The notes: generated by a model from the sequence alone, not told the origin. A stretch of DNA of 16,224 nt from Candidatus Omnitrophota bacterium (GCA_022709465.1 JAKLIT010000017.1:1-16224); one strand, 5' to 3'. Positions 1 to 7,654 are shown, numbered from the stretch's first letter. Numbers and translations are program-made.

Positions 1-711
1 GGAACCGCCAAGTATTGAGTAGGCGCCGGTGTCAGTGGAGGTCTCTGCGGGTGTAAACGCCTCGACATCGGGAACGGCGATATAACCGGGAGATATACTC
101 GGGGGCTCCGACTGCAGGCCGCCGTATCTCTTTATCCTTATATTGTCCATGAATATCTGTCCGACCCTGCTGTCTTTCGGGTATATGATGAACATGACAT
201 CGGTGGCGATGTTCGCGTTGCCGAACGGTACCTTGAAATCCTTCGTGGTTATTTCGAATGTGACGTTCGTGTTGAGCCCCGTCTCGAGCCGTTTAGGTAT
301 GCTCTCGCGGATCCCGTCGGTGTTGAAAGCCAACGCGATGTCACACGGCGGGCCGCTGTTATATATATCGAGGATGACCTTCTTCGCGAATGTGACATCG
401 AGGTCGGTGTTGGACTTCCTTACCGTGAGGCCTTTTGCGGAGGGAATATCACTTGCAGTATTGATCATCAGGGAGCCCTGGCCCTGCGTCTTGAATTCCG
501 AGCTTATACCTACTTCGCCCGAAGTATTTATGCTCCAGTGCTGCCTTGATTCAAGGCCGTCCCATAATAACGTGTCGTTTGTGTCGTATGAATCCTGCGC
601 AAGAACAGCCCGGCCTGAAAACACCAGCAGGAGCAGGCAAACCGCTAAACCTATTCCCTTCTGTTCTTCCTGAGTTTTCCTATCTTCTCTTGGAGAGTAC
701 CCATTGGGCAT
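1..711 (-). CDS. Secreted protein with predicted beta-sandwich domain, 3' end cut by window
   Basis: The first 237 codons of a minus-strand gene are open from the ATG at 709-711 to the window edge, so the C-terminus is missing. The N-terminus has a basic stretch, then a hydrophobic core (AVCLLLLVFSG) and a signal-peptidase-I-like end (AVLAQ) at about residues 20-40. The mature part begins with DTLLWDGLE, and the next 160 residues alternate hydrophobic and polar residues. They close with VGQIFMDNIRIKRYG, an ending typical of jelly-roll carbohydrate-binding or galactose-binding-like folds. A proline/serine-rich linker follows (SEPPSISPG). I infer an exported protein that may bind glycans, and cannot name a family. 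The start is uncertain: no clear Shine-Dalgarno precedes this ATG, and another ATG at 702-704 opens a 17-codon frame that ends just where the hydrophobic core begins. A good promoter lies upstream. Confidence 0.7.
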   Translation of the reverse strand, partial: MPNGYSPREDRKTQEEQKGIGLAVCLLLLVFSGRAVLAQDSYDTNDTLLWDGLESRQHWSINTSGEVGISSEFKTQGQGSLMINTASDIPSAKGLTVRKSNTDLDVTFAKKVILDIYNSGPPCDIALAFNTDGIRESIPKRLETGLNTNVTFEITTKDFKVPFGNANIATDVMFIIYPKDSRVGQIFMDNIRIKRYGGLQSEPPSISPGYIAVPDVEAFTPAETSTDTGAYSILGGS

Positions 712-764
712 ATAGCACACCAACAAAACAAAATCATCTAGGATTTCTTATAATTCACTTAGAT

Positions 765-793
765 ATTATATTCCTTTATTAACTTGTGGTCAA
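765..793 (-). promoter_or_regulatory. Sigma70-type promoter of the secreted protein gene
   Basis: On the minus strand TTGACC (788-793) and TATAAT (765-770) are separated by 17 bases. The predicted start near 758 leaves a leader of about 47 nt before the ATG at 711. The element lies just past the stop of the AsmA-like gene, so this gene is probably transcribed independently of the met operon. Confidence 0.7.
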
Positions 794-812
794 AGGTTAT
801 TTTTTGGCCTAC

Positions 813-1541
813 CTATTTACTGCCCGGCATAATACCCTTCAGCCCTTCCGTCGCCTTTTTCACGGCATCAGCGGCAGCCTCTTTCACGGTAGATAATGCG
901 CCGGCGGCGGTATCCTTCAGTGACCCGACATCGAAATTCGTCAGGGACGCGATGCTGGTATTCGCCAGAGCCTTGAACATGACAAGCGACGCGAAAGTGT
1001 ACGGATTATCTATGTTCTCATAGCGCTCATCAAGGGCGATATTGAATTCTTTGACGTAAGGCGTAGCGCCTTTAGTGTAATCCTTATAGATGACTTTTCC
1101 TATCTTAAGCTCGAGCTCGTCTATCTTGAATTTCATGTCCTTCTTTGCGCCCTTCGCGCCCGCGCCTTTCGCCTGTATCGCCTTGAGGAAATCAAGGTTC
1201 AGCTCTCCTCCCTCATTCCTTATTACATAAAGCTCTTTAAGTTCAAGCCGCATCTTCTTCATGTGGTTCGCCCCTGTAAGGAACGACCCGAGGTCGTAAT
1301 CCACATAAATGTCCGGCATATCCAGCATGACCCTGTCCTTAAAAGCGTTCTTCGGGTTGTATATCTTGAGATCGTCAATATCGACCGCGCTTTTGAACAC
1401 CCCTACCTTCATGCTCTTTACGCCTGCAGGCAGGTCGGTAAACGCCCTTATCCCCGACGTAAATACCGCTCCGGCTACAAAATCCTTCGCGAGGAAAAAT
1501 ACGACCAGGACAGCAGCGATTACTATCAGGACCTTCTTCAT
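813..1541 (-). CDS. AsmA-like membrane-anchored protein
   Basis: This 242-residue protein has a single N-terminal hydrophobic segment (about residues 3-20, VLIVIAAVLVVFFLA) and then a largely beta-type soluble region. Features of the AsmA/DUF748 superfamily are visible: a VDIDDLKIYNPKNAF segment describing a short strand pair, a strand-rich centre with KFKIDELELKIGKVIYKD, and an amphipathic Ala-rich helix near the C-terminus. Members sit in the inner-membrane/periplasmic space, and the larger ones are linked to lipid transport to the outer membrane. This one is short and I infer only location and fold. The start is well supported by AAGGAGGG a few bases upstream. It begins 15 nt after the metW stop, so it is probably the last gene of the metY-metX-metW transcript. 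No convincing terminator follows it. Confidence 0.7.
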   Translation of the reverse strand: MKKVLIVIAAVLVVFFLAKDFVAGAVFTSGIRAFTDLPAGVKSMKVGVFKSAVDIDDLKIYNPKNAFKDRVMLDMPDIYVDYDLGSFLTGANHMKKMRLELKELYVIRNEGGELNLDFLKAIQAKGAGAKGAKKDMKFKIDELELKIGKVIYKDYTKGATPYVKEFNIALDERYENIDNPYTFASLVMFKALANTSIASLTNFDVGSLKDTAAGALSTVKEAAADAVKKATEGLKGIMPGSK

Positions 1542-1556
1542 CCCATTACCCTCCTT

Positions 1557-2162
1557 TTACCTTTTGCCCGCCTTTATCACGAATACCGCGTTCAACGCAA
1601 AGAGGTTAGGCAGGAACCATGACGTCCCGTTCCTTCCGAGAAAACGCTCCGATTCTATCGTAATCCTTTTATCCGCGCAGAACTCCTTAAAATCGCTTAT
1701 GCTCAGGAAATGCAGGTTAGGGGTATTATACCACCTGTAAGGCAATGAATACGTGACCGGCGTCTTGCCCTTGAAGAACAGGCGAAGCCGCGCGCGCCAA
1801 TACGCGAAATTCGGGAAACCTACTATGACGCGGCTGCCCACGCGCAGCGCCTCGTCTATCACGAAATCGACCTTCTTGACCTCCTGCATGCTCTGGTTCA
1901 ATATGACATAATCGAAAGACTCGTCGGGATAATCTTTCAGGCCGCTGTCTATATCGCCGTGGAATACGCTTAAGCCCTTCTCGACGCATTTATATATGGC
2001 GGCCTCGCTGAGCTCGACGCCTTGCGCTTTTACACCCTTGCCTTTCGTGAGCAGGTGCAGAAGGTCGCCCTCGCCGCAGCCGAGGTCAAGTACCCTTGAC
2101 CCCGGCTCGACGATACCGTATATGACCTCATGGTCCGGCCTTTTTGCTTCCGTAGTCATCAT
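1557..2162 (-). CDS. metW: MetW, methionine biosynthesis methyltransferase-fold protein
   Basis: The protein is about 201 residues, the normal MetW length. A class I methyltransferase-type glycine loop is visible near the N-terminus (VLDLGCGEGDLL), followed by FDYVILNQSMQEV and the MetW-typical VGFPNFAYWRARLRLFFKGK segment and NTPNLHFLS. MetW is encoded beside MetX in many bacteria and is needed with it for efficient homoserine acylation; a methyl-transfer reaction is not established for it. The frame is open from a TTG at 2163-2165, but I chose the ATG at 2160-2162. It lies about 5 nt after GGAAGGA and overlaps the metX stop (TGATG), a typical coupling arrangement. A second ATG follows directly at 2157-2159. 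Confidence 0.93.
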   Translation of the reverse strand: MMTTEAKRPDHEVIYGIVEPGSRVLDLGCGEGDLLHLLTKGKGVKAQGVELSEAAIYKCVEKGLSVFHGDIDSGLKDYPDESFDYVILNQSMQEVKKVDFVIDEALRVGSRVIVGFPNFAYWRARLRLFFKGKTPVTYSLPYRWYNTPNLHFLSISDFKEFCADKRITIESERFLGRNGTSWFLPNLFALNAVFVIKAGKR

Positions 2163-3298
2163 CAACGTCCTTCCTTGTCCTTATAGGCCTTCTTCAGGAA
2201 ATGGCTTATCAGATGCGTCTGCTCCTCCGTCTCGAGCAGGAACGCGTCATGCCCGTATGTCGACTTTATCTCGCAATAAGACGCGTCGGCATGCCTTATC
2301 TTAAGCTGTTTTACTATCTCCTGCGCCTGGTAAGACGGATAGAGCCAGTCCGACTTGAACGCTATCACGAGGAATTTCGTCTCTATATGGCGCCCCGGGT
2401 GCCTGTTCTTTTCACCCGAGAGGTCGAAATAGTCGAGGGCCTTCGTTATATACAGGTAGGAGTTCGCGTCAAAACGCTTCACGAAACTGTCCCCCCTGTA
2501 TCTCAAATAACCCTCCACCTCGAAGTCGGTCTTGAAACGGAAGCTGTAGTTCTTCTCCTTCAGCCTCCTCGAGAACTTCTCCTCCATCGACTGGTCGCTC
2601 ATATACGTTATATGGCCGATCATCCTCGCGACAGCCAGTCCCTTCTCGGGCTGGCCTTTCCCGTAGTAATCGCCTTCACGCCATTCAGGGTCGGCCATTA
2701 CGGCCTGCCTGCCGACCTCATCGAACGCGATCTGCTGCGGCGAATGCTTGAGCGCCGTGGCTATCGGTATCGCTGAACGCACCCTCTCCGGGTAAGACGC
2801 CACCCACTGAAGCGCCTGCATCCCGCCCATCGAGCCTCCTACAACGCAGAGCAGCTTGTCTATGCCGAAATGGTCTATCAGGTGTTTCTGGGCGTTGACC
2901 ATATCGGATATCGTTATCAGCGGGAAGTCCAAGGCATACGGCCGCCCGGTCTTCGGGTTTAAGGATGACGGTCCCGTGCTTCCCTTGCATCCGCCTATGA
3001 CGTTCGAACAGATGACAAAATACTTATCCGTATCGAACGCCCTGCCGGGGCCTATCATCGAGTCCCACCAGCCGGGGTCTTCCTCTCCGTCGTGGAAACC
3101 GGCCGCGTGCGCGTCACCCGAGAGGGCGTGCTCCACCAGTATCGCGTTATTCTTCTCTTTATTGAGCGCCCCGTAGGTCTCATAAGCCAGTGTTATCGGC
3201 CCGAGCGACTGCCCGGACTCCAGCTTAAGCTCCTTCGGCGGCTCCGCGAACGTGAAATACTCCGTCTTTACTTTTCCGACACTTCCCTGGTTGGTCAT
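2162..3298 (-). CDS. metX: Homoserine O-acetyltransferase (MetX)
   Basis: This 378-residue alpha/beta-hydrolase-fold enzyme transfers an acyl group, normally acetyl from acetyl-CoA, to L-homoserine as the committed step of methionine synthesis. Visible family features are [11 protein letters not shown] near residue 58, WWDSMIGPG, a conserved [14 protein letters not shown] stretch, and the nucleophile elbow [10 protein letters not shown] with Ser156. The expected rest of the triad is Asp317 in KSDWLYP and His350 in YGHDAFLLE. Some MetX proteins use succinyl-CoA, and the sequence alone does not exclude this. Pairing with a downstream MetY-type sulfhydrylase favours O-acetylhomoserine. The start codon overlaps the metY stop as ATGA, and the 3' end overlaps metW. 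Confidence 0.96.
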   Translation of the reverse strand: MTNQGSVGKVKTEYFTFAEPPKELKLESGQSLGPITLAYETYGALNKEKNNAILVEHALSGDAHAAGFHDGEEDPGWWDSMIGPGRAFDTDKYFVICSNVIGGCKGSTGPSSLNPKTGRPYALDFPLITISDMVNAQKHLIDHFGIDKLLCVVGGSMGGMQALQWVASYPERVRSAIPIATALKHSPQQIAFDEVGRQAVMADPEWREGDYYGKGQPEKGLAVARMIGHITYMSDQSMEEKFSRRLKEKNYSFRFKTDFEVEGYLRYRGDSFVKRFDANSYLYITKALDYFDLSGEKNRHPGRHIETKFLVIAFKSDWLYPSYQAQEIVKQLKIRHADASYCEIKSTYGHDAFLLETEEQTHLISHFLKKAYKDKEGR

Positions 3299-4584
3299 TT
3301 GCGTAACGCCCTGTCTATATCGCCTATTATGTCGTCTATATGTTCGAGCCCGATGGAAAGCCTTATGAAGTCCGGCGTGACACCGGTCGCCAGGCGCTCT
3401 TTCTCGCTCAGCTGCTGGTGGGTCGTCGAAGCCGGATGTATCGCCAGGCTCTTCGCGTCGCCGATATTTGCGAGGTGCGAAATAAGCTCGAGCGATTCTA
3501 TGAACTTCTTTCCCGCCTTCAGGCCGCCCCTGATCCCGAACCCTATTATTGCGCCCGCGCCCTTCTCAAGATATTTCCTTGCCCTTCCGTAGTCGGGGCT
3601 CGTCGGAAGCCCCGGATAGTTCACCCATGATACTCCCGGATGCTTCTTCAGGTGTTTTGCCACCGCAAGCGCGTTCTCGCAGTGCCTCGGCATCCTGAGA
3701 TGGATAGTCTCAAGACCCTGCAGGAGCAGGAAGGAATTGAACGGCGATATCGCCGGCCCGAGGTCCCTCAAAAGCGATACCCTCGCCTTCGTTATATACG
3801 CGATGTTGCCGGCGGGCTTCAGCGCCTTAACAAAATCAAGCCCGTGATAACTTGCGTCCGGGCCCGAAATAAGCGGGAATTTCCCCCCTGTCCAGTCGAA
3901 CCTCCCCGAATCCACTATCAGCCCGCCGAGGGATGTCCCATGGCCTCCGATGAACTTCGTCGCGGAATATACGACTATATCGACGCCGAAATCAATCGGC
4001 CTTAGGATGTACGGGGCAGATGTGTTGTCCAGTACAAGCGGTATCCCGTGCTTATGCGCCACTTTCGCGAGCCCTTCGAGGTCAGCGACGTCGAGCTTCG
4101 GGTTGCCTACCGATTCCGCGTATATCGCTTTCGTCTTCGGCGTTACAGCCCTGTCGAACGCCTTGAGGTCGTTGGACTTCACGAACTTCACCTTGATCCC
4201 GAAACGCGCGAACGTATAATGCAGCAGGTTATACGTGCCGCCGTAAAGGTTATCGGCGGACACTATGTGGTCGCCTGCCTGCGCGATATTAAGCAGCGCT
4301 ATCGTTATGGCCGCCTGGCCGCTTGAAACCGCAAGCGCGCCGATGCCGCCGTCGAGCAGGGCTATCCTCTTTTCCAGCACGTCCGTCGTCGGGTTCATCA
4401 GGCGCGTATAAATATTGCCGCTTTCTTTCAGTGCGAACAGGTTCGCGGCATGCTCCGCATCCCTGAACTGGTAAGACGTCGTCTGGTATATCGGTACCGC
4501 CCTTGAACCGGTCACGGGGTCGGGCACCTGTCCCCCGTGAAGCGCCAATGATTCCGCCTTCAACCTTCCGTCAACCTTGCTCAT
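3295..4584 (-). CDS. metY: O-acetylhomoserine sulfhydrylase (MetY)
   Basis: This 429-residue PLP enzyme of the Cys/Met metabolism family makes L-homocysteine from O-acetylhomoserine and sulfide. The length suits the MetY branch, which is longer than the roughly 390 residues of MetB/MetC. The N-terminal landmarks are [22 protein letters not shown] and the [13 protein letters not shown] substrate-entry segment, with SSGQAAI near residue 88. Asp186 lies in the LVLDNT motif. The PLP lysine is Lys210 in [13 protein letters not shown]. The C-terminus carries [14 protein letters not shown]. The start has AAAGGAGAGAG immediately upstream. It is the first gene of metY-metX-metW-asmA-like and is preceded by a riboswitch and terminator. 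Family assignment is secure; the exact sulfur donor is inferred. Confidence 0.95.
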   Translation of the reverse strand: MSKVDGRLKAESLALHGGQVPDPVTGSRAVPIYQTTSYQFRDAEHAANLFALKESGNIYTRLMNPTTDVLEKRIALLDGGIGALAVSSGQAAITIALLNIAQAGDHIVSADNLYGGTYNLLHYTFARFGIKVKFVKSNDLKAFDRAVTPKTKAIYAESVGNPKLDVADLEGLAKVAHKHGIPLVLDNTSAPYILRPIDFGVDIVVYSATKFIGGHGTSLGGLIVDSGRFDWTGGKFPLISGPDASYHGLDFVKALKPAGNIAYITKARVSLLRDLGPAISPFNSFLLLQGLETIHLRMPRHCENALAVAKHLKKHPGVSWVNYPGLPTSPDYGRARKYLEKGAGAIIGFGIRGGLKAGKKFIESLELISHLANIGDAKSLAIHPASTTHQQLSEKERLATGVTPDFIRLSIGLEHIDDIIGDIDRALRK

Positions 4585-4605
4585 CTCTCTCCTTTAAAGG
4601 CCCGG

Positions 4606-4641
4606 AAAAACAAAAAACCCGGGCTAAAAAGCACGGGCCTT
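4606..4641 (-). terminator. Intrinsic terminator in the metY leader (attenuator)
   Basis: Read on the minus strand, the lower stem is CCCG/CGGG extended outward by two G-U and two A-U pairs (5' arm AAGGCCCG, 3' arm CGGGTTTT). A U/C mismatch follows, then GCU/AGC closes a UUUU loop. The run TTTTTTGTTTTT follows directly. It sits about 25 nt upstream of the metY start, between the SAM-II aptamer and the ribosome binding site, as expected for a transcription attenuator. A second hairpin, GCCCGG (4619-4624) with CCGGGC (4600-4605), overlaps it and would lie close to the Shine-Dalgarno. Confidence 0.8.
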
Positions 4642-4665
4642 ACAAGACACTGTTCGCTTTTTAGC
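4623..4665 (-). promoter_or_regulatory. Predicted antiterminator pairing (aptamer with terminator arm)
   Basis: The minus-strand segment GCTAAAAAGC (4656-4665), the conserved 3' element of the SAM-II aptamer, is the exact reverse complement of GCTTTTTAGC (4623-4632), which forms the top of the terminator hairpin. A 10-bp hairpin with a 23-nt loop is therefore possible. It would break both the terminator and the ligand-binding pseudoknot. This predicts that without SAM the antiterminator forms and metY is transcribed, whereas with SAM the aptamer holds this segment and the terminator wins. The complementarity is seen; the mechanism is inferred. Confidence 0.65.
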
Positions 4666-4704
4666 ACATTTATTAAGCGGAGCAATACGCTTCAAATCGC
4701 CGCT
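4655..4704 (-). promoter_or_regulatory. SAM-II class riboswitch aptamer
   Basis: The leader matches the SAM-II (metA-type) aptamer as I remember it from the family. Stem P1 is AGCGG (4700-4704) with CCGCT (4676-4680). The loop carries GATTTGA and GCGTATTGC. After P1 come AATAAATGT and then GCTAAAAAGC, the conserved 3' strand that forms the pseudoknot and the major-groove triplex around S-adenosylmethionine. In the loop, G4690-C4689 can pair with G4657-C4656, replacing the CC/GG pairs of the well-studied example. The predicted transcription start is only about 8 nt upstream. The genes downstream (metY, metX, metW) are typical SAM-II targets. SAM-II is mainly known from Alphaproteobacteria. Confidence 0.85.
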
Positions 4705-4718
4705 TTTCACTTTTTTAC

Positions 4719-4746
4719 ATTGTATCATCTATTGGCTTTTTGTCAA
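4719..4746 (-). promoter_or_regulatory. Promoter of the metYXW operon
   Basis: TTGACA (4741-4746) and TACAAT (4719-4724) lie 16 bases apart on the minus strand, close to the sigma70 consensus. The predicted start near 4712 puts the SAM-II aptamer at the extreme 5' end of the transcript. The -35 box is inside the last codons of the upstream REC-GGDDF gene and the -10 lies just past its stop, so the promoter straddles the end of that gene. Confidence 0.8.
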
Positions 4747-5946
4747 GGGTATTATTTTCGCGCCATGTTTCGCGTCGGGCGCGTTCTGTTCGCGCAGGGC
4801 CGAATGCAGGTCTTCCTCCTTTATGAACCCGAGCTCCTTGCATATTTCGCCGAACGCTACGCCTCGCCTCCAGTGTATGTTGAGCGACTCGTCGAGCTGT
4901 TCCGCCGAGAGAAGTTTCTTCTCGAGAAGAATCTGTCCGAGCGGCCTGTAGCCCTCGGCCGATGCCTCGGTCCTCTTATATACCTGCGGGCCGAGGAATT
5001 CCCCGGTCTTGCCGCTCCTCCTATCCTCCATGAACTTGCTTCCCGACAGGTCTTTCAGGTAGCGCTTTATTTCCGCCAGCCTCTCATTTATCTGCACCAT
5101 GTTCGTCACGTCGGAATGGCTATGCCTGTTGACGACGGCCAGCGAGACGCTCATAAGGTTGACCTTTGTCATCTTATGCGTCCTGTCCTTCGCGTATATG
5201 AAACCCTGTTTCCTGTCTTCCGTGTTGTAATGGAAGGGTATTATCCGGTCGAACGACAGTATGATGTTATGGCAGACCTCCTTATACCTGTCCGGAGAGG
5301 TGATGAACATGAAGTCGTCGCCGCCTATATGGCCTATGAAATCCTCGGGATTGCCGTATTTCTTTATCGACGTGTATAGGACATACGCGGTCTGCATTAT
5401 CGCCCTGTCGCCCTTATGGTAGCCGTAGACGTCGTTAAAATACTTGAAGCTGTCTATGTCGAGGTATCCGAACGTGAAAGAGACGTCCTTCTTCAGGCGC
5501 TCTATCACCGCCTCTTCTATTATCCTTCCTCCCGGCAGGCCGGTCAGCGGGCTCGCATAAAAACTGTACTGCGACCTCCTGGCCGCCATCTCGACCCTGA
5601 CCCTCAAATCGAGCGGGTCCGGCGGTTTGATCAGGTAATCATCGACGCCCTGCTTGAGGTTTAAAAGCTGCGTCCTGAGCTGGCGTTTGTTTATGAGGGT
5701 TATTACCGGGATGAACGCCGTGACAAAATCATCCTTGAGCAAACGGCATATCTCGAGGTGCGCCTTGCTGGCGGAATGGACGTCTACGACTATTACATCC
5801 GGGGAGACCTTCTTTATCGGGGTAATATCATGCAGCGGAGATTCGTGCAGAAAGACCTCATAGCCCCAACCGTCAAGGCAGAAAGTCAACACATCCCTGA
5901 GGCTTTTGTCGGAAGAGATGATAAGTATCTTTTTTATCTTGTCCAA
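4729..5946 (-). CDS. Response regulator with degenerate GGDEF and MshEN-like C-terminal domain
   Basis: The protein has 405 residues. Residues 6-120 form a receiver domain with phospho-acceptor Asp55 (VIVVDVHS) and Lys107 (YLIKPPDP); one of the two usual N-terminal acidic residues is Ser (SSDKS). Residues 131-300 form a GGDEF-type domain, with PLTGLPGG, LDIDSFKYFNDVYGYHKGD and the signature GHIGGDDF at 205-212. The usual Glu is therefore Asp, and the I-site Arg is absent (NPED), so cyclase activity is doubtful. Residues 334-387 hold two repeats, PLGQILLEKKLLSAEQL and AFGEICKELGFIKEEDL, like the MshEN/GspE-N c-di-GMP-binding fold, though the usual Arg of each repeat is not present. The start is TTG at 5944-5946 with AGGA upstream. 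It follows the PAS-GGDEF-HD-GYP gene by 3 nt, so the two are co-transcribed. Confidence 0.88.
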   Translation of the reverse strand: MDKIKKILIISSDKSLRDVLTFCLDGWGYEVFLHESPLHDITPIKKVSPDVIVVDVHSASKAHLEICRLLKDDFVTAFIPVITLINKRQLRTQLLNLKQGVDDYLIKPPDPLDLRVRVEMAARRSQYSFYASPLTGLPGGRIIEEAVIERLKKDVSFTFGYLDIDSFKYFNDVYGYHKGDRAIMQTAYVLYTSIKKYGNPEDFIGHIGGDDFMFITSPDRYKEVCHNIILSFDRIIPFHYNTEDRKQGFIYAKDRTHKMTKVNLMSVSLAVVNRHSHSDVTNMVQINERLAEIKRYLKDLSGSKFMEDRRSGKTGEFLGPQVYKRTEASAEGYRPLGQILLEKKLLSAEQLDESLNIHWRRGVAFGEICKELGFIKEEDLHSALREQNAPDAKHGAKIIPLTKSQ

Positions 5947-5949
5947 AAG

Positions 5950-7593
5950 CTATTTTTCCTGCTGTAAAACGTTCAAGAACGCGTCTACCACTTTCGGGTC
6001 GAACTGGCTTCCTGAGCTGTTCTTGATTATCTTTATCGCTTCTTCCTTTGGGTATGCTTTCCGGTAGGGCCGGTCTGACGTCAGCGCTTCATATACGTCC
6101 GATACCGCGATTATCCGGGCGCCTACAGGTATCTGCTCGCCCTTGAGCCCGTTCGAATATCCTTTCCCGTCCCATCTCTCGTGATGGTAATAGATCATCG
6201 GCACCACGCCCTGCAGTGACTGTATGGGCCTTAGGATATCGACCGCGATCTGCGGGTGCCTCTTTATCTCGTCGTATTCCTTCTTTGTCAGCTTACCTTT
6301 TTTCAGCAATATCTTCTCGCTGACCCCTATCTTGCCGAGGTCGTGCAGTATCGACGCCTGGCTGATCTTCTCTACCTCTTCTTTCGGAAGGCCGAGCTTG
6401 CGTGCCACTTCGGTGGCGTAGTGGACTGTCTTCTCCACGTGCTCGCCGGTGTAATGGTCTTTTAACTCTATGGTCTTCGCGAAGGCGAATATAGACTCGA
6501 CAAGCCCTTGGTTCGCCTGCCTCGTGAGCTTATCGAGCTTCTTCTTCAGCAACCTGACATCGGTCGCTTTTTCGGGGACCGGCGCAAAATCATCCCTTTC
6601 CATGGTCTTTATGTCTACCGACGAATATACCCTGTTTCCGCCGAGCTCCTTGACTTTGCTCAATATGCGGTCGGCCAGGTCGATAAGGTCCTGCCCCTTG
6701 GATATCTTGTCTTCCGGATACGACGATACCGCGATGCTGACCTTCAGCTTGATGTTGTGCTCCCTGTCGCCGAAATCATATAAACTTATGATCTCGAGTA
6801 TCCTGTCGCCGAGGCCTACGGCATCCGCCCTGTTCGTGGCCGGTGAGAGCACGACGAACTCCTCGCCCCCGAGCCGGACGACTATGTCATACTGGCGCAC
6901 GGCAAGCTTAAGCTGTCTAGCGAACTGTTTTAATATAAGGTCGCCGAACTGGTGGCCGTAAACGTCGTTAACCGACTTAAAATAATCGATGTCGAGCAGG
7001 ATGGCGGAAAGCGGGTGCGCGTATCTTTTCGCGCGCAGGAACTCCGCTTCTATGACCTCCCCGAGATACCTGTAATTATAAAGGCCGGTATGAGGGTCTT
7101 TCAGGGCCATCTGCTTAAAGACCTTGTTCGACTTGATCAGCTCGGCGTTGAGCTTCTCGAGCTTCTCCCCGGACAGTTTTCTCTCCGTTATATCTCGAAT
7201 CGTCTCGATAGCCCCGACGAATTTCCCGGACTTGTCATAGATAGGCGTGGCCTTTGCCCAGACGTATATGCCTTTATTGTTGTTAAGAATAGGAAGGAAT
7301 ACTTCAGTGAAGAGGACGTTGCCGTCCCTGTGGACATAATCGTATCTTTGTTCTATCTCTTCGTTCTTATCGAAGATCAGGTCAATAAGGATCGGGCGTT
7401 TTTTGCCGTAAAAGGGCTCCGCATACGCATAATCGCCCTTGCCTATTATCGCTTCCTTGCTTACGCCCGTCATCTCTTCGATTGCCTTATTCCAGGCAAC
7501 AACCTTCTTATCTGCGTCGATGACGAACGTCGCATCCGGCAGGAATTCGATTATATCAAACAACCGCTCTTCTATATTATGATTGTCTTCCAT
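5950..7593 (-). CDS. PAS-GGDEF-HD-GYP bifunctional c-di-GMP enzyme
   Basis: The protein has 547 residues and no membrane segment. Residues 8-135 form a PAS domain (FLPDATFVIDADKKVVAWN, ending in a PAC-like IETIRDITERK). Residues 160-325 are a GGDEF domain with DPHTGLYNYRYL, DIDYFKSVNDVYGHQFGD, signature GGEEF at 242-246, and an intact product-inhibition site RQYD (233-236) five residues before it. Residues 365-540 are an HD-GYP phosphodiesterase domain with HDLGK (His417, Asp418), His446, YYHHERWDGKGY (His470, His471) and Asp499; the motif reads GYS, not GYP. Both synthesis and breakdown of c-di-GMP are plausible, with PAS sensing setting the balance. It is the first gene of a two-gene operon with the REC-GGDDF gene and has its own promoter. 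Confidence 0.93.
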   Translation of the reverse strand: MEDNHNIEERLFDIIEFLPDATFVIDADKKVVAWNKAIEEMTGVSKEAIIGKGDYAYAEPFYGKKRPILIDLIFDKNEEIEQRYDYVHRDGNVLFTEVFLPILNNNKGIYVWAKATPIYDKSGKFVGAIETIRDITERKLSGEKLEKLNAELIKSNKVFKQMALKDPHTGLYNYRYLGEVIEAEFLRAKRYAHPLSAILLDIDYFKSVNDVYGHQFGDLILKQFARQLKLAVRQYDIVVRLGGEEFVVLSPATNRADAVGLGDRILEIISLYDFGDREHNIKLKVSIAVSSYPEDKISKGQDLIDLADRILSKVKELGGNRVYSSVDIKTMERDDFAPVPEKATDVRLLKKKLDKLTRQANQGLVESIFAFAKTIELKDHYTGEHVEKTVHYATEVARKLGLPKEEVEKISQASILHDLGKIGVSEKILLKKGKLTKKEYDEIKRHPQIAVDILRPIQSLQGVVPMIYYHHERWDGKGYSNGLKGEQIPVGARIIAVSDVYEALTSDRPYRKAYPKEEAIKIIKNSSGSQFDPKVVDAFLNVLQQEK

Positions 7594-7614
7594 AGGGTGA
7601 ATTTTCTCTGTTTA

Positions 7615-7643
7615 ATTATGCCATTAAACGGAAAAAATGTCAA
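7615..7643 (-). promoter_or_regulatory. Promoter of the c-di-GMP two-gene operon
   Basis: TTGACA (7638-7643) and CATAAT (7615-7620) are separated by 17 bases on the minus strand. The predicted start near 7608 leaves a very short leader of about 15 nt before the ATG at 7591-7593. I see no clear Shine-Dalgarno sequence there. Confidence 0.7.
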
Positions 7644-7654
7644 TCATTATGGAT

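Noticed and set aside
4591..4600. Palindrome CCTTTAAAGG at the metY Shine-Dalgarno as an operator or SD-sequestering hairpin
   Set aside because: Only three pairs with a 4-nt loop are possible, too weak alone. The longer terminator and antiterminator pairings explain the leader better.
4720..5379. Long plus-strand open frame of about 219 codons
   Set aside because: It lies antisense to the REC-GGDDF gene, which has clear domains and motifs. The plus-strand translation has no recognisable features.
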